Origin: Sphingomonas lacunae
GTDB taxonomy: Bacteria; Pseudomonadota; Alphaproteobacteria; Sphingomonadales; Sphingomonadaceae
Length of the DNA: 64,000 bases
Assembly (NCBI RefSeq): GCF_012979535.1
Contig: NZ_CP053015.1
Span: forward strand, 2,604,001-2,668,000
Direction: 5' to 3'
The position numbers and the translations under genes were made by a program. Below, one piece after another: positions 27,864-35,638 of this stretch. The notes beneath the pieces are model-generated. The model did not search any database, was not told where the DNA came from, and was given only the letters and a program-made list of their open reading frames with translations. How positions within the stretch are numbered: the stretch's first letter is position 1; each line of letters begins with the position of its first letter.

Positions 27864-28041
27864 AACTAGTCTTCCTTCCGGTTGTTCCTCTGGCAGGCAA
27901 GAACCTCGGCAGTTTCCCGCTCCGGCACCGGTATGTGCGCCCACCATGTGGAGTTGAGGTGGCGCGCTTAGCCGCAAGGTCGGCGAAAAGCAAGGGGGCA
28001 TAACCCGCCCGCCCGAGCGGCTTGCCCGGCATCGGGCCCGC

Positions 28042-28164
28042 TCAGCAGACAATCAAACGCCGGAATACCGATCCCCGCGTCTCGACGCCGCGGTCGCGGA
28101 ACAGGATCAGCGCCCACTCGCGGCCGCGCCGGTCAAAGTTATAGTCGAGCACGCTGTGGTGCAT
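28042..28164 (-). CDS. Possible small ORF or gene remnant, unknown
   Basis: A 40-codon frame starting [20 protein letters not shown] and ending in [10 protein letters not shown]. The frame stays open about 20 more codons upstream without a good start, with protein-like composition (NIRSEPNGRLFASVRKS), which suggests the 3' end of a decayed gene rather than a complete one. I do not recognise a family. It lies in the 676-base region between rpsB and the SOS-type gene, where no other gene is credible. Confidence 0.3.
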   Translation of the reverse strand: MHHSVLDYNFDRRGREWALILFRDRGVETRGSVFRRLIVC

Positions 28165-28386
28165 GCTTTTGCGCACTGACGCGAACAGGCGACCGTTGGG
28201 CTCCGAGCGGATGTTGAGTAGAGTCCCCGATGTGTCTCACACGGTACGGGGCATTGGCTGCGCCTTTCTGGGAGTAGCCGTCAGAGCAACCGCTCGGGCC
28301 GATCCCGCAACCATCGCCAAGCCAGCTATCGAAGTTTGCGAAACATTCCGTCACCATTTCACCCAATCAGGCCGCCTGACCTAAAA

Positions 28387-28401
28387 GAACAAAAAGTGAA
28401 A
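28387..28401. promoter_or_regulatory. Degenerate LexA box
   Basis: GAAC-N7-GAAA, one mismatch from the alphaproteobacterial LexA site, 43 bases upstream of the perfect box at 28430. It may bind LexA together with it. Confidence 0.4.
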
Positions 28402-28409
28402 ATACCCTC

Positions 28410-28444
28410 TTGACGGACGAGCTGGAGCGGAACATGTTAGGAAC
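28410..28444 (+). promoter_or_regulatory. Promoter with LexA box
   Basis: TTGACG at 28410-28415 is a good -35 box. A perfect GAAC-N7-GAAC (the complement of GTTC-N7-GTTC, the alphaproteobacterial LexA site) lies at 28430-28444 and covers the expected -10 position. LexA bound here would block the promoter until DNA damage. The gene downstream starts at 28540. Confidence 0.72.
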
Positions 28445-28552
28445 ATGGAGCGAAAGGCCCTGACCCGACGTTCCACCGCACTTCAGGACGCTTTGCGCAG
28501 CATCGACCGCGCCGGGCTTCCCAGCACAGGAACAGGCACATGGTCCATCTGA
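28445..28552 (+). CDS. Possible 35-residue ORF ahead of the SOS-type gene
   Basis: A reading frame MERKALTRRSTALQDALRSI... begins one base after the LexA box and ends in TGA that overlaps an ATG of the next gene (TGATG at 28550-28554). The peptide is basic and could form an amphipathic helix. There is no Shine-Dalgarno; it would need leaderless translation. It may be chance. Confidence 0.25.
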   Translation: MERKALTRRSTALQDALRSIDRAGLPSTGTGTWSI

Positions 28553-28776
28553 TGCTCTCGCTTGGTTTCACCGCGCTACTGCTCGTCGGCTTCCGCTCGA
28601 TCTGGCACGATCTCACCCGCCCGCTGGTCATGCAGCCCTGGGATGATGAGGTCGGGATCGCCCTGCCCGCTCCTGTCAGTGCCGCACGGCCGGCCATGAC
28701 TGCATCGGTGACACAACTTCACCACGCCGCCCGCTATCGGGCGGACGCGGCTCAGGCGCTGCCGCTCGCCGCCTGA
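28540..28776 (+). CDS. Small LexA-controlled membrane protein
   Basis: A 78-residue protein with one N-terminal membrane helix (LMLSLGFTALLLVGF) followed by a hydrophilic tail (RSIWHDLTRPLVMQPWDDEVG, then an Ala-rich end). Two starts are possible: 28540, with AGGA upstream, or 28552, which overlaps the stop of a tiny upstream frame. A perfect LexA box lies about 100 bases upstream. Small single-span membrane proteins under LexA control stop cell division after DNA damage in other alphaproteobacteria (SidA of Caulobacter), so a division-inhibitor role is a reasonable guess. There is no sequence match that I recognise. The 3' end overlaps that of pssA, which is read from the other strand. Confidence 0.6.
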   Translation: MVHLMLSLGFTALLLVGFRSIWHDLTRPLVMQPWDDEVGIALPAPVSAARPAMTASVTQLHHAARYRADAAQALPLAA

Positions 28777-29627
28777 TCGGCTGCCGCCGCCGACAGTCGC
28801 TGCCGCACCCGGCGATAGGTCAGGACGCTGAACGGGATGGTCGCGAGATAGACGAGCGCAAAACCGAGCAATGTCTGCAAGGGGGCGGAGACGAGGGCGG
28901 CGCCCAGCAAGGCGATGCCGGCAATGGCCATCAACCGCCATTCACGGCGGATACGCAGGCTCGACCAGTTGAAGGTCGCGATATTGCTGATCATCAGCAA
29001 CGCAACAATGACCACCCAGGGCATGACCACATACCAGCTGCGGAACAGTGGCTCATGCGTGATGAGCCACAGCGCCAGCGGAATGAAGGCAAGGCCCGCG
29101 CCCATCGGCGCCGGCACGCCTGTGTTAAATCCTGCGGACTTGTGCGGCTGGTCAGCCACATCGATATTGGCATTGAACCGCGCCAACCGCAGTGCGCAAC
29201 ATACCGTCAGTGACAGCGCCGCCGTCCAGCCGAACTTGGGCGCATCCTCCAGCGACCACAGGTACAAAATCGTCGCCGGAGCGACGCCAAAGGCGATGAC
29301 GTCCGACAGCGAATCCAGTTCCGCGCCAAATCGTGTGTTTGCCTTGAGCAACCGGGCGATGCGCCCGTCGATGCCATCCAGCATCCCTGCGCCGACCACC
29401 AGCAACAGGGCCAGCAACCATTCTTCGGAGATCGCGGCGCGCACGCCCGACAGGCCGCAGCACAGTGCCAGTGCCGTCACGGCATTGGGAACAAAGGCCC
29501 GCAGCGGTATGCCGCCCACCTTGCGATAGGCGCGCGGCGCCTCTCCGGCTGCGACTGCCTCGGTCGACGCGGCTTCAGCCTTATTGGGCAACGCCAAGCC
29601 TTTCGAGCGTGTCGCCGATTTCGGCAA
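28752..29627 (-). CDS. pssA: CDP-diacylglycerol-serine O-phosphatidyltransferase
   Basis: Up to 291 residues, polytopic membrane enzyme of phosphatidylserine synthesis. The CDP-alcohol phosphatidyltransferase motif is seen as [26 protein letters not shown], preceded by [15 protein letters not shown] and followed by several hydrophobic helices. No ATG is available: the frame begins at TTG 29627, which would overlap psd by 47 bases; a TTG at 29591 has AAAGG at good spacing and may be the real start. It is translated right behind psd, so both steps to phosphatidylethanolamine are coupled. Confidence 0.9.
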   Translation of the reverse strand: MPKSATRSKGLALPNKAEAASTEAVAAGEAPRAYRKVGGIPLRAFVPNAVTALALCCGLSGVRAAISEEWLLALLLVVGAGMLDGIDGRIARLLKANTRFGAELDSLSDVIAFGVAPATILYLWSLEDAPKFGWTAALSLTVCCALRLARFNANIDVADQPHKSAGFNTGVPAPMGAGLAFIPLALWLITHEPLFRSWYVVMPWVVIVALLMISNIATFNWSSLRIRREWRLMAIAGIALLGAALVSAPLQTLLGFALVYLATIPFSVLTYRRVRQRLSAAAADQAASGSA

Positions 29628-30315
29628 TCACCGTTTCGCCGGCCACCGTGCGCTGCCCCGAAAGCACGCGCGGCACCGTTCCGGCGGGGAGATAGACGTC
29701 AACCCGGCTGCCAAATCGGATCAGGCCGATACGCTGCCCCGCCTCGACATGGTCACCCGGCTTGGCATGGGCCACGATACGCCGCGCGACCAGCCCGGCG
29801 ATCTGGGTAAAGCCGATGCGCAGCCGGTCGTGCCGCTCGATCAGGAAATGCTGCCGCTCATTCTCCTCGCTCGCCTTGTCGAGGTCGGCATTGAGGAAGG
29901 CACCGGCGATATAGTGGCGGTGCGTCACCGTGCCCGCGATCGGCGCGCGGTTGATGTGCACGTCGAACACATTCATGAAAATCGACACACGCGTCACCGG
30001 CCCGCTGCCCAGCGCGTCCGCGCCCTGCAATTCCGGCGGCGGCGGCACCATGGCGATCTGTGTCACCAGCCCGTCAGCCGGAGAAATGATCAGCGAGTCA
30101 CCCTGGGGTGTTACCCGCACCGGGTCGCGGAAAAAGGCCGCGACCCAGATGGTCACGCCCGCCATCGGCCATGCCAGCGTTTCCCACGCCATCCACGCCA
30201 GGAACAACGTCACGGCGGCAGCGATCAGGATGAACTTGCGGCCTTCCGGGTGGATGGCCGGCCATGCCCAGCGAGCGCTGGAACCGGGGGTGTTGGCACT
30301 GGTGGGGGCAGTCAT
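29581..30315 (-). CDS. psd: Phosphatidylserine decarboxylase
   Basis: A 244-residue PSD of the short, soluble-like class. A hydrophobic N-terminal segment ([16 protein letters not shown]) anchors it to the membrane; [22 protein letters not shown] and the self-cleaving [11 protein letters not shown] are the core motifs. Cleavage at Gly-Ser makes the pyruvoyl cofactor. It is first in a two-gene operon with pssA and divergent from icd; the 204-base gap between them holds both promoters but no other feature I can support. Confidence 0.93.
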   Translation of the reverse strand: MTAPTSANTPGSSARWAWPAIHPEGRKFILIAAAVTLFLAWMAWETLAWPMAGVTIWVAAFFRDPVRVTPQGDSLIISPADGLVTQIAMVPPPPELQGADALGSGPVTRVSIFMNVFDVHINRAPIAGTVTHRHYIAGAFLNADLDKASEENERQHFLIERHDRLRIGFTQIAGLVARRIVAHAKPGDHVEAGQRIGLIRFGSRVDVYLPAGTVPRVLSGQRTVAGETVIAEIGDTLERLGVAQ

Positions 30316-30519
30316 AAGCTCTTTCAGGCGACCTGGGGATGGCCCTTCCTAATGCCTTGTCGCCCAACGCACAATCGCTGCCTTCATTCTGACACCGAAA
30401 TGAAGCATGGGGACCGGGCGCTGACGCCGCTCCGCTTATGCATATTGCGCGCGGGCCCGGCTTTGCCTAAGGGCAGCGCCATTCCACTCCCCAGTGATTG
30501 AACGAAAAGGCACGCGCGC

Positions 30520-31740
30520 ATGGCCAAGATCAAGGTGAAAAACCCGGTTGTCGAGCTCGACGGCGACGAGATGACCCGCATCATCTGGCAGTGGATCCGC
30601 GAAAAGCTGATCCTGCCCTATCTCGATATCGATCTGAAATATTACGACCTCAGCGTCGAAAACCGCGATGCCACCGATGACCGCGTCACCGTGGAATCGG
30701 CCAATGCGATCAAGGAGTTCGGCGTTGGCGTGAAGTGCGCCACCATCACGCCGGACGAAGCCCGCGTCGAGGAATTCAACCTCAAGAAGATGTGGAAATC
30801 GCCCAACGGCACCATCCGCAACATCCTCGGCGGTGTTGTCTTCCGCGAACCGATCGTCATCCGCAACGTGCCGCGCCTCGTCCCCGGCTGGACCGACCCG
30901 ATCGTCGTTGGCCGCCACGCCTTTGGTGACCAGTATCGCGCCACCGATTATCGCGTGCCCGGACCCGGCAAGCTTCGCCTCGTCTTCGAAGGCGATGATG
31001 GCACTGTCATCGACGAGGAAGTGTTCGTCTTCCCCTCGTCCGGCGTCGCCATGGCGATGTACAACCTCGACGATTCGATCCGCGATTTCGCCCGCGCCAG
31101 CATGAACTACGCGCTGGGCCGCGGCTGGCCGCTGTACCTGTCGACCAAGAACACGATCATGAAGGCCTATGACGGCCGCTTCAAGGATCTGTTCGAGGAA
31201 GTTTTCAACAATGAATTCAAGGCACAGTTTGATGCTGCTGGCATCAGCTATGAACATCGCCTGATCGACGACATGGTCGCTTCGGCGCTCAAGTGGAACG
31301 GCAAGTTCGTCTGGGCCTGCAAGAATTATGACGGTGACGTGCAGTCAGACACCGTCGCGCAGGGTTTTGGCTCGCTCGGCCTGATGACCTCGGTCCTGCT
31401 TTCGCCTGATGGCAAGACGGTCGAGGCCGAAGCCGCGCACGGCACCGTCACCCGCCACTATCGCCAGCATCAGCAGGGCAAGGCGACCTCGACCAACCCG
31501 ATCGCCTCGATCTTCGCCTGGACGCAGGGCCTCGCCTATCGCGGCAAGTTCGATGACACGCCCGAAGTGGTCCGTTTTGCCGAAACGCTGGAACGCGTCT
31601 GCATCGAAACGGTCGAAAATGGCGACATGACCAAGGATCTTGCCATCCTGATCGGCCCGGATCAGCAGTGGCAGACCACCGAGCAATTCTTCGAATCGAT
31701 CCGCGCCAATCTGGAAGCCGAAATGGGCAAGTGGTCATAA
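30520..31740 (+). CDS. icd: NADP-dependent isocitrate dehydrogenase
   Basis: A 406-residue dehydrogenase of the eukaryote-like (subfamily II) type common in alphaproteobacteria: [17 protein letters not shown] at the start, [21 protein letters not shown] for isocitrate binding, and [17 protein letters not shown] for NADP. It converts isocitrate to 2-oxoglutarate in the TCA cycle. AAAAGG lies upstream. A secreted protein gene follows only four bases after its stop. Confidence 0.96.
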   Translation: MAKIKVKNPVVELDGDEMTRIIWQWIREKLILPYLDIDLKYYDLSVENRDATDDRVTVESANAIKEFGVGVKCATITPDEARVEEFNLKKMWKSPNGTIRNILGGVVFREPIVIRNVPRLVPGWTDPIVVGRHAFGDQYRATDYRVPGPGKLRLVFEGDDGTVIDEEVFVFPSSGVAMAMYNLDDSIRDFARASMNYALGRGWPLYLSTKNTIMKAYDGRFKDLFEEVFNNEFKAQFDAAGISYEHRLIDDMVASALKWNGKFVWACKNYDGDVQSDTVAQGFGSLGLMTSVLLSPDGKTVEAEAAHGTVTRHYRQHQQGKATSTNPIASIFAWTQGLAYRGKFDDTPEVVRFAETLERVCIETVENGDMTKDLAILIGPDQQWQTTEQFFESIRANLEAEMGKWS

Positions 31741-31744
31741 GGCG

Positions 31745-32536
31745 TTGAACCTCAACGCTTTCACTCGAAAGACGGCAACGGCGGCGGGCTTACTCGCCGC
31801 CGTTTTGCTGTCGTCCACCGGGCCGGCCAGTGCCGAGCCGACTGCTGCCAGTGCCGATGCCGAACTCTCCCCGGACAGCGGGCCCGCGGATGCTGGCGAC
31901 AGCGATGACATCGTCGTCGTCGGCGACAATGGCAACCTGTTCCGGCTGACCGCGGATTCATTGCGTGATGCCGCCCGCGCCTATAGCCAGCATCGCGGCA
32001 CTTTTGCCCCGGCGGCCAGCCTGTTTCTCCAGGTCGAAGCGGCCGATGGCAGCAGCCTAGATGATGTCGAGCTTTACTTGCGCGCCCGTCGCCTCGGCGC
32101 CGATGGCGACCGACAAGGCATCGACCTGCCGCTCGATGCCAACCATCGCGCCGTCCTGCCGGTGGATCAGGTCCTCAGCGGCCAATGGGAATTGCGCACC
32201 AACCGGGCACGTGGCGGCATCCGCATCCGGCCATTGGTGCTATCCCCCGGCAGCTCGCTGGCTGACCGCCGCTTTGGCGACCTCCGGGTGCAATGCCGTG
32301 TCTCAATCGCCTTCTCGCGGCTCAGCCTGCCGATGCGGGCACTCGCTGGCGCTCTTGGTCCCTGCGGCAGCAGTCGCGTCACCCTGTTGACCCGGGCCAG
32401 CCGCCCCATCACTACCGCCACCGTCACCGGCTATCCCGCACCGCTGCCGATCCGCGATGACGGAGTGACCTACGCCGTGCCCCTGCACGATCAGACCATC
32501 TCGAACGAAGCCCGCCTGCGCCTCACCTACCGCTGA
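31745..32536 (+). CDS. Secreted protein of unknown function
   Basis: About 263 residues from a TTG start that lies four bases after the icd stop, with AAGG upstream. A clear signal peptide (TATAAGLLAAVLLSSTGPASA) precedes an acidic stretch ending DDIVVVGDNG, similar to the plug-like N-termini of sphingomonad exported proteins. The body is beta-rich and has two cysteines (VQCRVSI and GPCGSS) that could pair. I recognise no family. Tight spacing behind icd suggests joint transcription, though a link in function is not obvious. Confidence 0.65.
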   Translation: MNLNAFTRKTATAAGLLAAVLLSSTGPASAEPTAASADAELSPDSGPADAGDSDDIVVVGDNGNLFRLTADSLRDAARAYSQHRGTFAPAASLFLQVEAADGSSLDDVELYLRARRLGADGDRQGIDLPLDANHRAVLPVDQVLSGQWELRTNRARGGIRIRPLVLSPGSSLADRRFGDLRVQCRVSIAFSRLSLPMRALAGALGPCGSSRVTLLTRASRPITTATVTGYPAPLPIRDDGVTYAVPLHDQTISNEARLRLTYR

Positions 32537-32552
32537 GTGGCGTTGCACCTGT

Positions 32553-32597
32553 CCTCCCCATCGACCTGCGATGGGGAGGTGGCATCGCGAAGCGATG
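32553..32597. repeat. REP-like element
   Basis: CCTCCCCATCG-N5-CGATGGGGAGG (32553-32579) followed by GTGGCA and a small hairpin CATCGC-GAA-GCGATG (32583-32597). The layout matches the copies at 15220, 16146 and 24315. It may end transcription of the icd unit. Confidence 0.7.
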
Positions 32598-32721
32598 ACG
32601 GATGGGCACGGATCAACGCACCGGGATAAGAACAAAACCAATACGAAATCCAGCAATGGATTGAATTACCGCCAGTCTTTCAGCTGTCCTACATATAACC
32701 AAATGGGTTATTCTTTGGCCC

Positions 32722-33732
32722 ATGCCACAGAAACCCAAATGGACCGCCGCGACCCGTGCGGCCTTTATCGCCCGGCTTGCGGAATGTGGAGAGGTGCGCG
32801 CCGCCCTCGCCACCGTCGGCCTGTCGCCCAATTCGGCCTATCGCCTGCGCGCGACAGATCCCGACTTTGCCCGCGCATGGGACGCCGCGCTGCTCCACAG
32901 TCGCCAGACCATCGTTGCCGAACTGACCAGCCGCGCCCTGCATGGCTGGCAGGAGGAGGTGTGGTTTCGCGGGGAGCTGGTCGGCACCCGGACCCGGCAC
33001 GACAGCCGCCTGTTGCTCGCCCTCATCGCGCGGCTCGATGCCGCAGCGGGCAAGGCGGATGAGGAGCGCGTCCGACGGGCCGCGCCTCATTTTGGCGATG
33101 TGTTGGCGGCATTGCGGCATGACGTGCCGCTTGACCCATGGTTTGCCGCTTCGCTCGCGGAAAAGCAGGAGCAGGCGATAGACAAGGCATGCCGCCGCCA
33201 GCGCTTCTGGCATTTTGCCGCGCTGATGGACGATGAGATGATCGCGGACGTCATGGGGCCTGACCCCCGCTGCGCGGACGAGGAAGAAGAGTGGCCTGAA
33301 AAAGACCAAGACGAAGAAGAGGAAGAGGACGACCAAGAAAGAGAAGCGCTGCCCACATCGGCCGTCGGACATCCGGCCTTTTCGTGCGCAGCGGACGCCC
33401 CGGGGAGCTCTAAGGTGCCGCCCTGCTCCAAGCCCGCTGGCGCACAGCCCCTCACCAGCATAGCCGAAGGGCTCGGGGCCGAGGCTGATCTTTCTCCGCC
33501 ACGTGGGTGTCACCCTGTGTCAACCATGGCCAGCGAAGCACAGGGAAAACCGCCATCCGTCCTCGCGTTACCAGCCGATGTGACACCGCCGCCAACACCG
33601 CCTCAGCCCGAACCCATGCCCGGCCCGCTCAACGCCATCGAGCGTGAGGCGGTCGAAGGCGACATGGCGGTGCTCTGTCTCGCCCGGATCGGCTCGATGG
33701 ACAGCCTCACGCCCTATCCATTGCCGCCATGA
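32722..33732 (+). CDS. HTH protein, TerS-like N-terminus, function unknown
   Basis: A 336-residue protein. The first 55 residues (TAATRAAFIARLAECGEVRAALATVGLSPNSAYRLR...) form a helix-turn-helix like that of phage small terminases and homeodomain-like regulators. A helical middle domain follows to about 185, then a very acidic run (EEEEWPEKDQDEEEEEDDQE), then a Pro-rich low-complexity tail. Part of the tail (RGCHPVSTM) is encoded by a 29-bp sequence that also occurs near 43010 in a noncoding region, so the 3' part has probably grown by repeat insertion. No other phage genes are nearby. Confidence 0.7.
   Translation: MPQKPKWTAATRAAFIARLAECGEVRAALATVGLSPNSAYRLRATDPDFARAWDAALLHSRQTIVAELTSRALHGWQEEVWFRGELVGTRTRHDSRLLLALIARLDAAAGKADEERVRRAAPHFGDVLAALRHDVPLDPWFAASLAEKQEQAIDKACRRQRFWHFAALMDDEMIADVMGPDPRCADEEEEWPEKDQDEEEEEDDQEREALPTSAVGHPAFSCAADAPGSSKVPPCSKPAGAQPLTSIAEGLGAEADLSPPRGCHPVSTMASEAQGKPPSVLALPADVTPPPTPPQPEPMPGPLNAIEREAVEGDMAVLCLARIGSMDSLTPYPLPP
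33500..33528 (-). repeat. 29-bp repeat shared with 43010-43038
   Basis: An exact 29-bp match, in inverse orientation, to 43010-43038. It runs from CACGTGGGTGTCACC to GTGTCAACCATG and is flanked in both places by TTTCTCC. It contains two TGTCA-type units of the 11-bp repeat seen at 43091. Here it lies inside the coding sequence of the HTH protein. Confidence 0.85.
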
Positions 33733-33838
33733 CGTCATGACGGCGTGGCGCCACGCCCTGCCCGGTCACCAACCCCAACCACTGCCCAGCCCACGGCCGC
33801 CCTTGCATCCCCACATGCTTGCCGTAAAGATTTGACCC

Positions 33839-35617
33839 ATGGCCCTTTCCCTCACCAATGCCACCCTGTCCGACGCGCTGGTCATCCTTGGTGCGGCGGG
33901 CATCGTCATTCCCGCTTTTGCCCGGTTAAAGATAAGTCCGGTCATCGGGTTCATCCTGGTCGGCATTGCCGTCGGGCCGCACGGGCTCGGCACATTGGTC
34001 GATCAGTTTCCCTGGCTGTACCACGTCACCATTTCAGACCCGCACGCGATAGAACCCTTTGCCGAATTCGGGATCATTCTGCTGCTCTTCACCATCGGGC
34101 TCGAATTGTCGTTCCGGCGATTATGGGCGATGCGCCGACAGGTGTTCGGCATCGGTGCCAGTGAATTGCTGCTCGGTGCTTTTGCCATTGCCGCCGCGCT
34201 GATCGCCTTTGGCGAAGAACCGCTGTCAGCCTTTGGCCTGGGCTTTGCCCTCACCCTTTCCTCAACCGCGCTGGTCCTGCCGATAGCGGGCACCACCGGG
34301 CGGGTCGGGCAGAATGCCTTTGCCATGCTGCTGTTCGAGGATCTGGCCCTCGTACCGATCATCTTCATCCTCGGCGCGCTGGCACCCAGCACCAGTGGCG
34401 ATGCCGTGGGGGATTTTGTCACAACCATGACCGAAGGTGTGGCAATGGTCGCCCTGCTGGCTGTTGCCGGCTGGTTCTTGTTGCCCCGCCTGTTTGCCCA
34501 GGCCGCGCGCGCCAAAAAGCCTGAACTGTTCCTCGCCGCCAGTCTGCTCGTCGTCATTGCCGCCGCTCTCGCTACCACCAGCGTCGGCCTGTCGCCCATC
34601 GTCGGTGCCCTGCTTGCCGGCCTGCTAATCTCCGAAACCGATTATCATGGCGAGGTTGAATCCATCATCGAACCCTTCAAGGGGCTCGCGCTCGGCATTT
34701 TCCTGCTCACCGTGGGGATGAGCGTCAATATCGCCGCAATCATTGCCGACTGGCCTTCACTGTTGCTCGCCGTGGTTGGCATCATCCTCATCAAGGCTGT
34801 CGTCACTGGCCTCTTGCTGCGCCTCGCCCGTGTCCGACGTGGCACGGCGGCAGAGGTCGGCCTGCTGATGGCCAGTCCGTCGGAAACGACGCTGATTGTG
34901 CTCGGCGCGGCGGTCCAGGCTGGTGTTGTCGCCACCGAAACAGCCGCCTTCTGGCAGATTGTAACCGCGATCGGCCTGACGATCACCCCGCTGCTCGCCA
35001 GTCTGGGTCATCGCGTTGCGCGGCGTATTGATCTTGCCGCGCATGACGAGGTGCTGGTCCGGCCCGATACACCCATCGTCCTGATCATCGGTTTTGGCCG
35101 CGTCGGACAGATTATTGCCGCGATGCTCGACCGGCATGACCGGCCCTATCTGGGTATCGAGGCGGATGTCGATGCCGTCGCCCGCGCCCGTTCGCGCGGC
35201 TATGATGTCCGCTTTGCCGACGCCAGCCGCACCCAGTTCCTTGACCAGTTCGCTAACCAGCCACTGTCAGCCATCGTCCTCACCATGGATGATCCTGTGC
35301 AACAGTTGCAGCTGACCCGGCGTCTGCGCGAACGCTATCCCGAATTGCCCATCGTCACCCGCGCGCGCGATGCGACCAATGCCTCGGCCCTCTATGCCGC
35401 CGGTGCCAATGATGCGGTGCCAGAGGCGCTGGAAGGATCGCTGCAGATGGCAGAAGCGGTCCTGACCGACATTGGCGTTGCCGTCGGCCCGGTCATTGCC
35501 TCCATCCATGAACATCGCGCCGAAGTCCGCCGGGCGATCATGGAGCGCGGCGAACTCGAAACCGAGCCGAGCCCGCGCAAGGCAGTACCGGGGCGCGCGG
35601 GCGACACTCCACGCTGA
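33839..35617 (+). CDS. CPA2-type monovalent cation:proton antiporter
   Basis: A 592-residue membrane protein of the KefB/KefC/YbaL type. About 12 hydrophobic helices fill residues 1-390, with PVIGFILVGIAVGPHGLG and the FLLFTIGLELSF-like ILLLFTIGLELSF helix. An RCK/TrkA-N nucleotide-binding domain follows (VLIIGFGRVGQIIAAML, about 405-520). It exchanges K+ or Na+ for protons, probably under control of a bound nucleotide. The ATG directly follows TTTGACCC and has no strong Shine-Dalgarno. Confidence 0.9.
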   Translation: MALSLTNATLSDALVILGAAGIVIPAFARLKISPVIGFILVGIAVGPHGLGTLVDQFPWLYHVTISDPHAIEPFAEFGIILLLFTIGLELSFRRLWAMRRQVFGIGASELLLGAFAIAAALIAFGEEPLSAFGLGFALTLSSTALVLPIAGTTGRVGQNAFAMLLFEDLALVPIIFILGALAPSTSGDAVGDFVTTMTEGVAMVALLAVAGWFLLPRLFAQAARAKKPELFLAASLLVVIAAALATTSVGLSPIVGALLAGLLISETDYHGEVESIIEPFKGLALGIFLLTVGMSVNIAAIIADWPSLLLAVVGIILIKAVVTGLLLRLARVRRGTAAEVGLLMASPSETTLIVLGAAVQAGVVATETAAFWQIVTAIGLTITPLLASLGHRVARRIDLAAHDEVLVRPDTPIVLIIGFGRVGQIIAAMLDRHDRPYLGIEADVDAVARARSRGYDVRFADASRTQFLDQFANQPLSAIVLTMDDPVQQLQLTRRLRERYPELPIVTRARDATNASALYAAGANDAVPEALEGSLQMAEAVLTDIGVAVGPVIASIHEHRAEVRRAIMERGELETEPSPRKAVPGRAGDTPR

Positions 35618-35638
35618 AACCGGCACCGGGAGCGTTGC

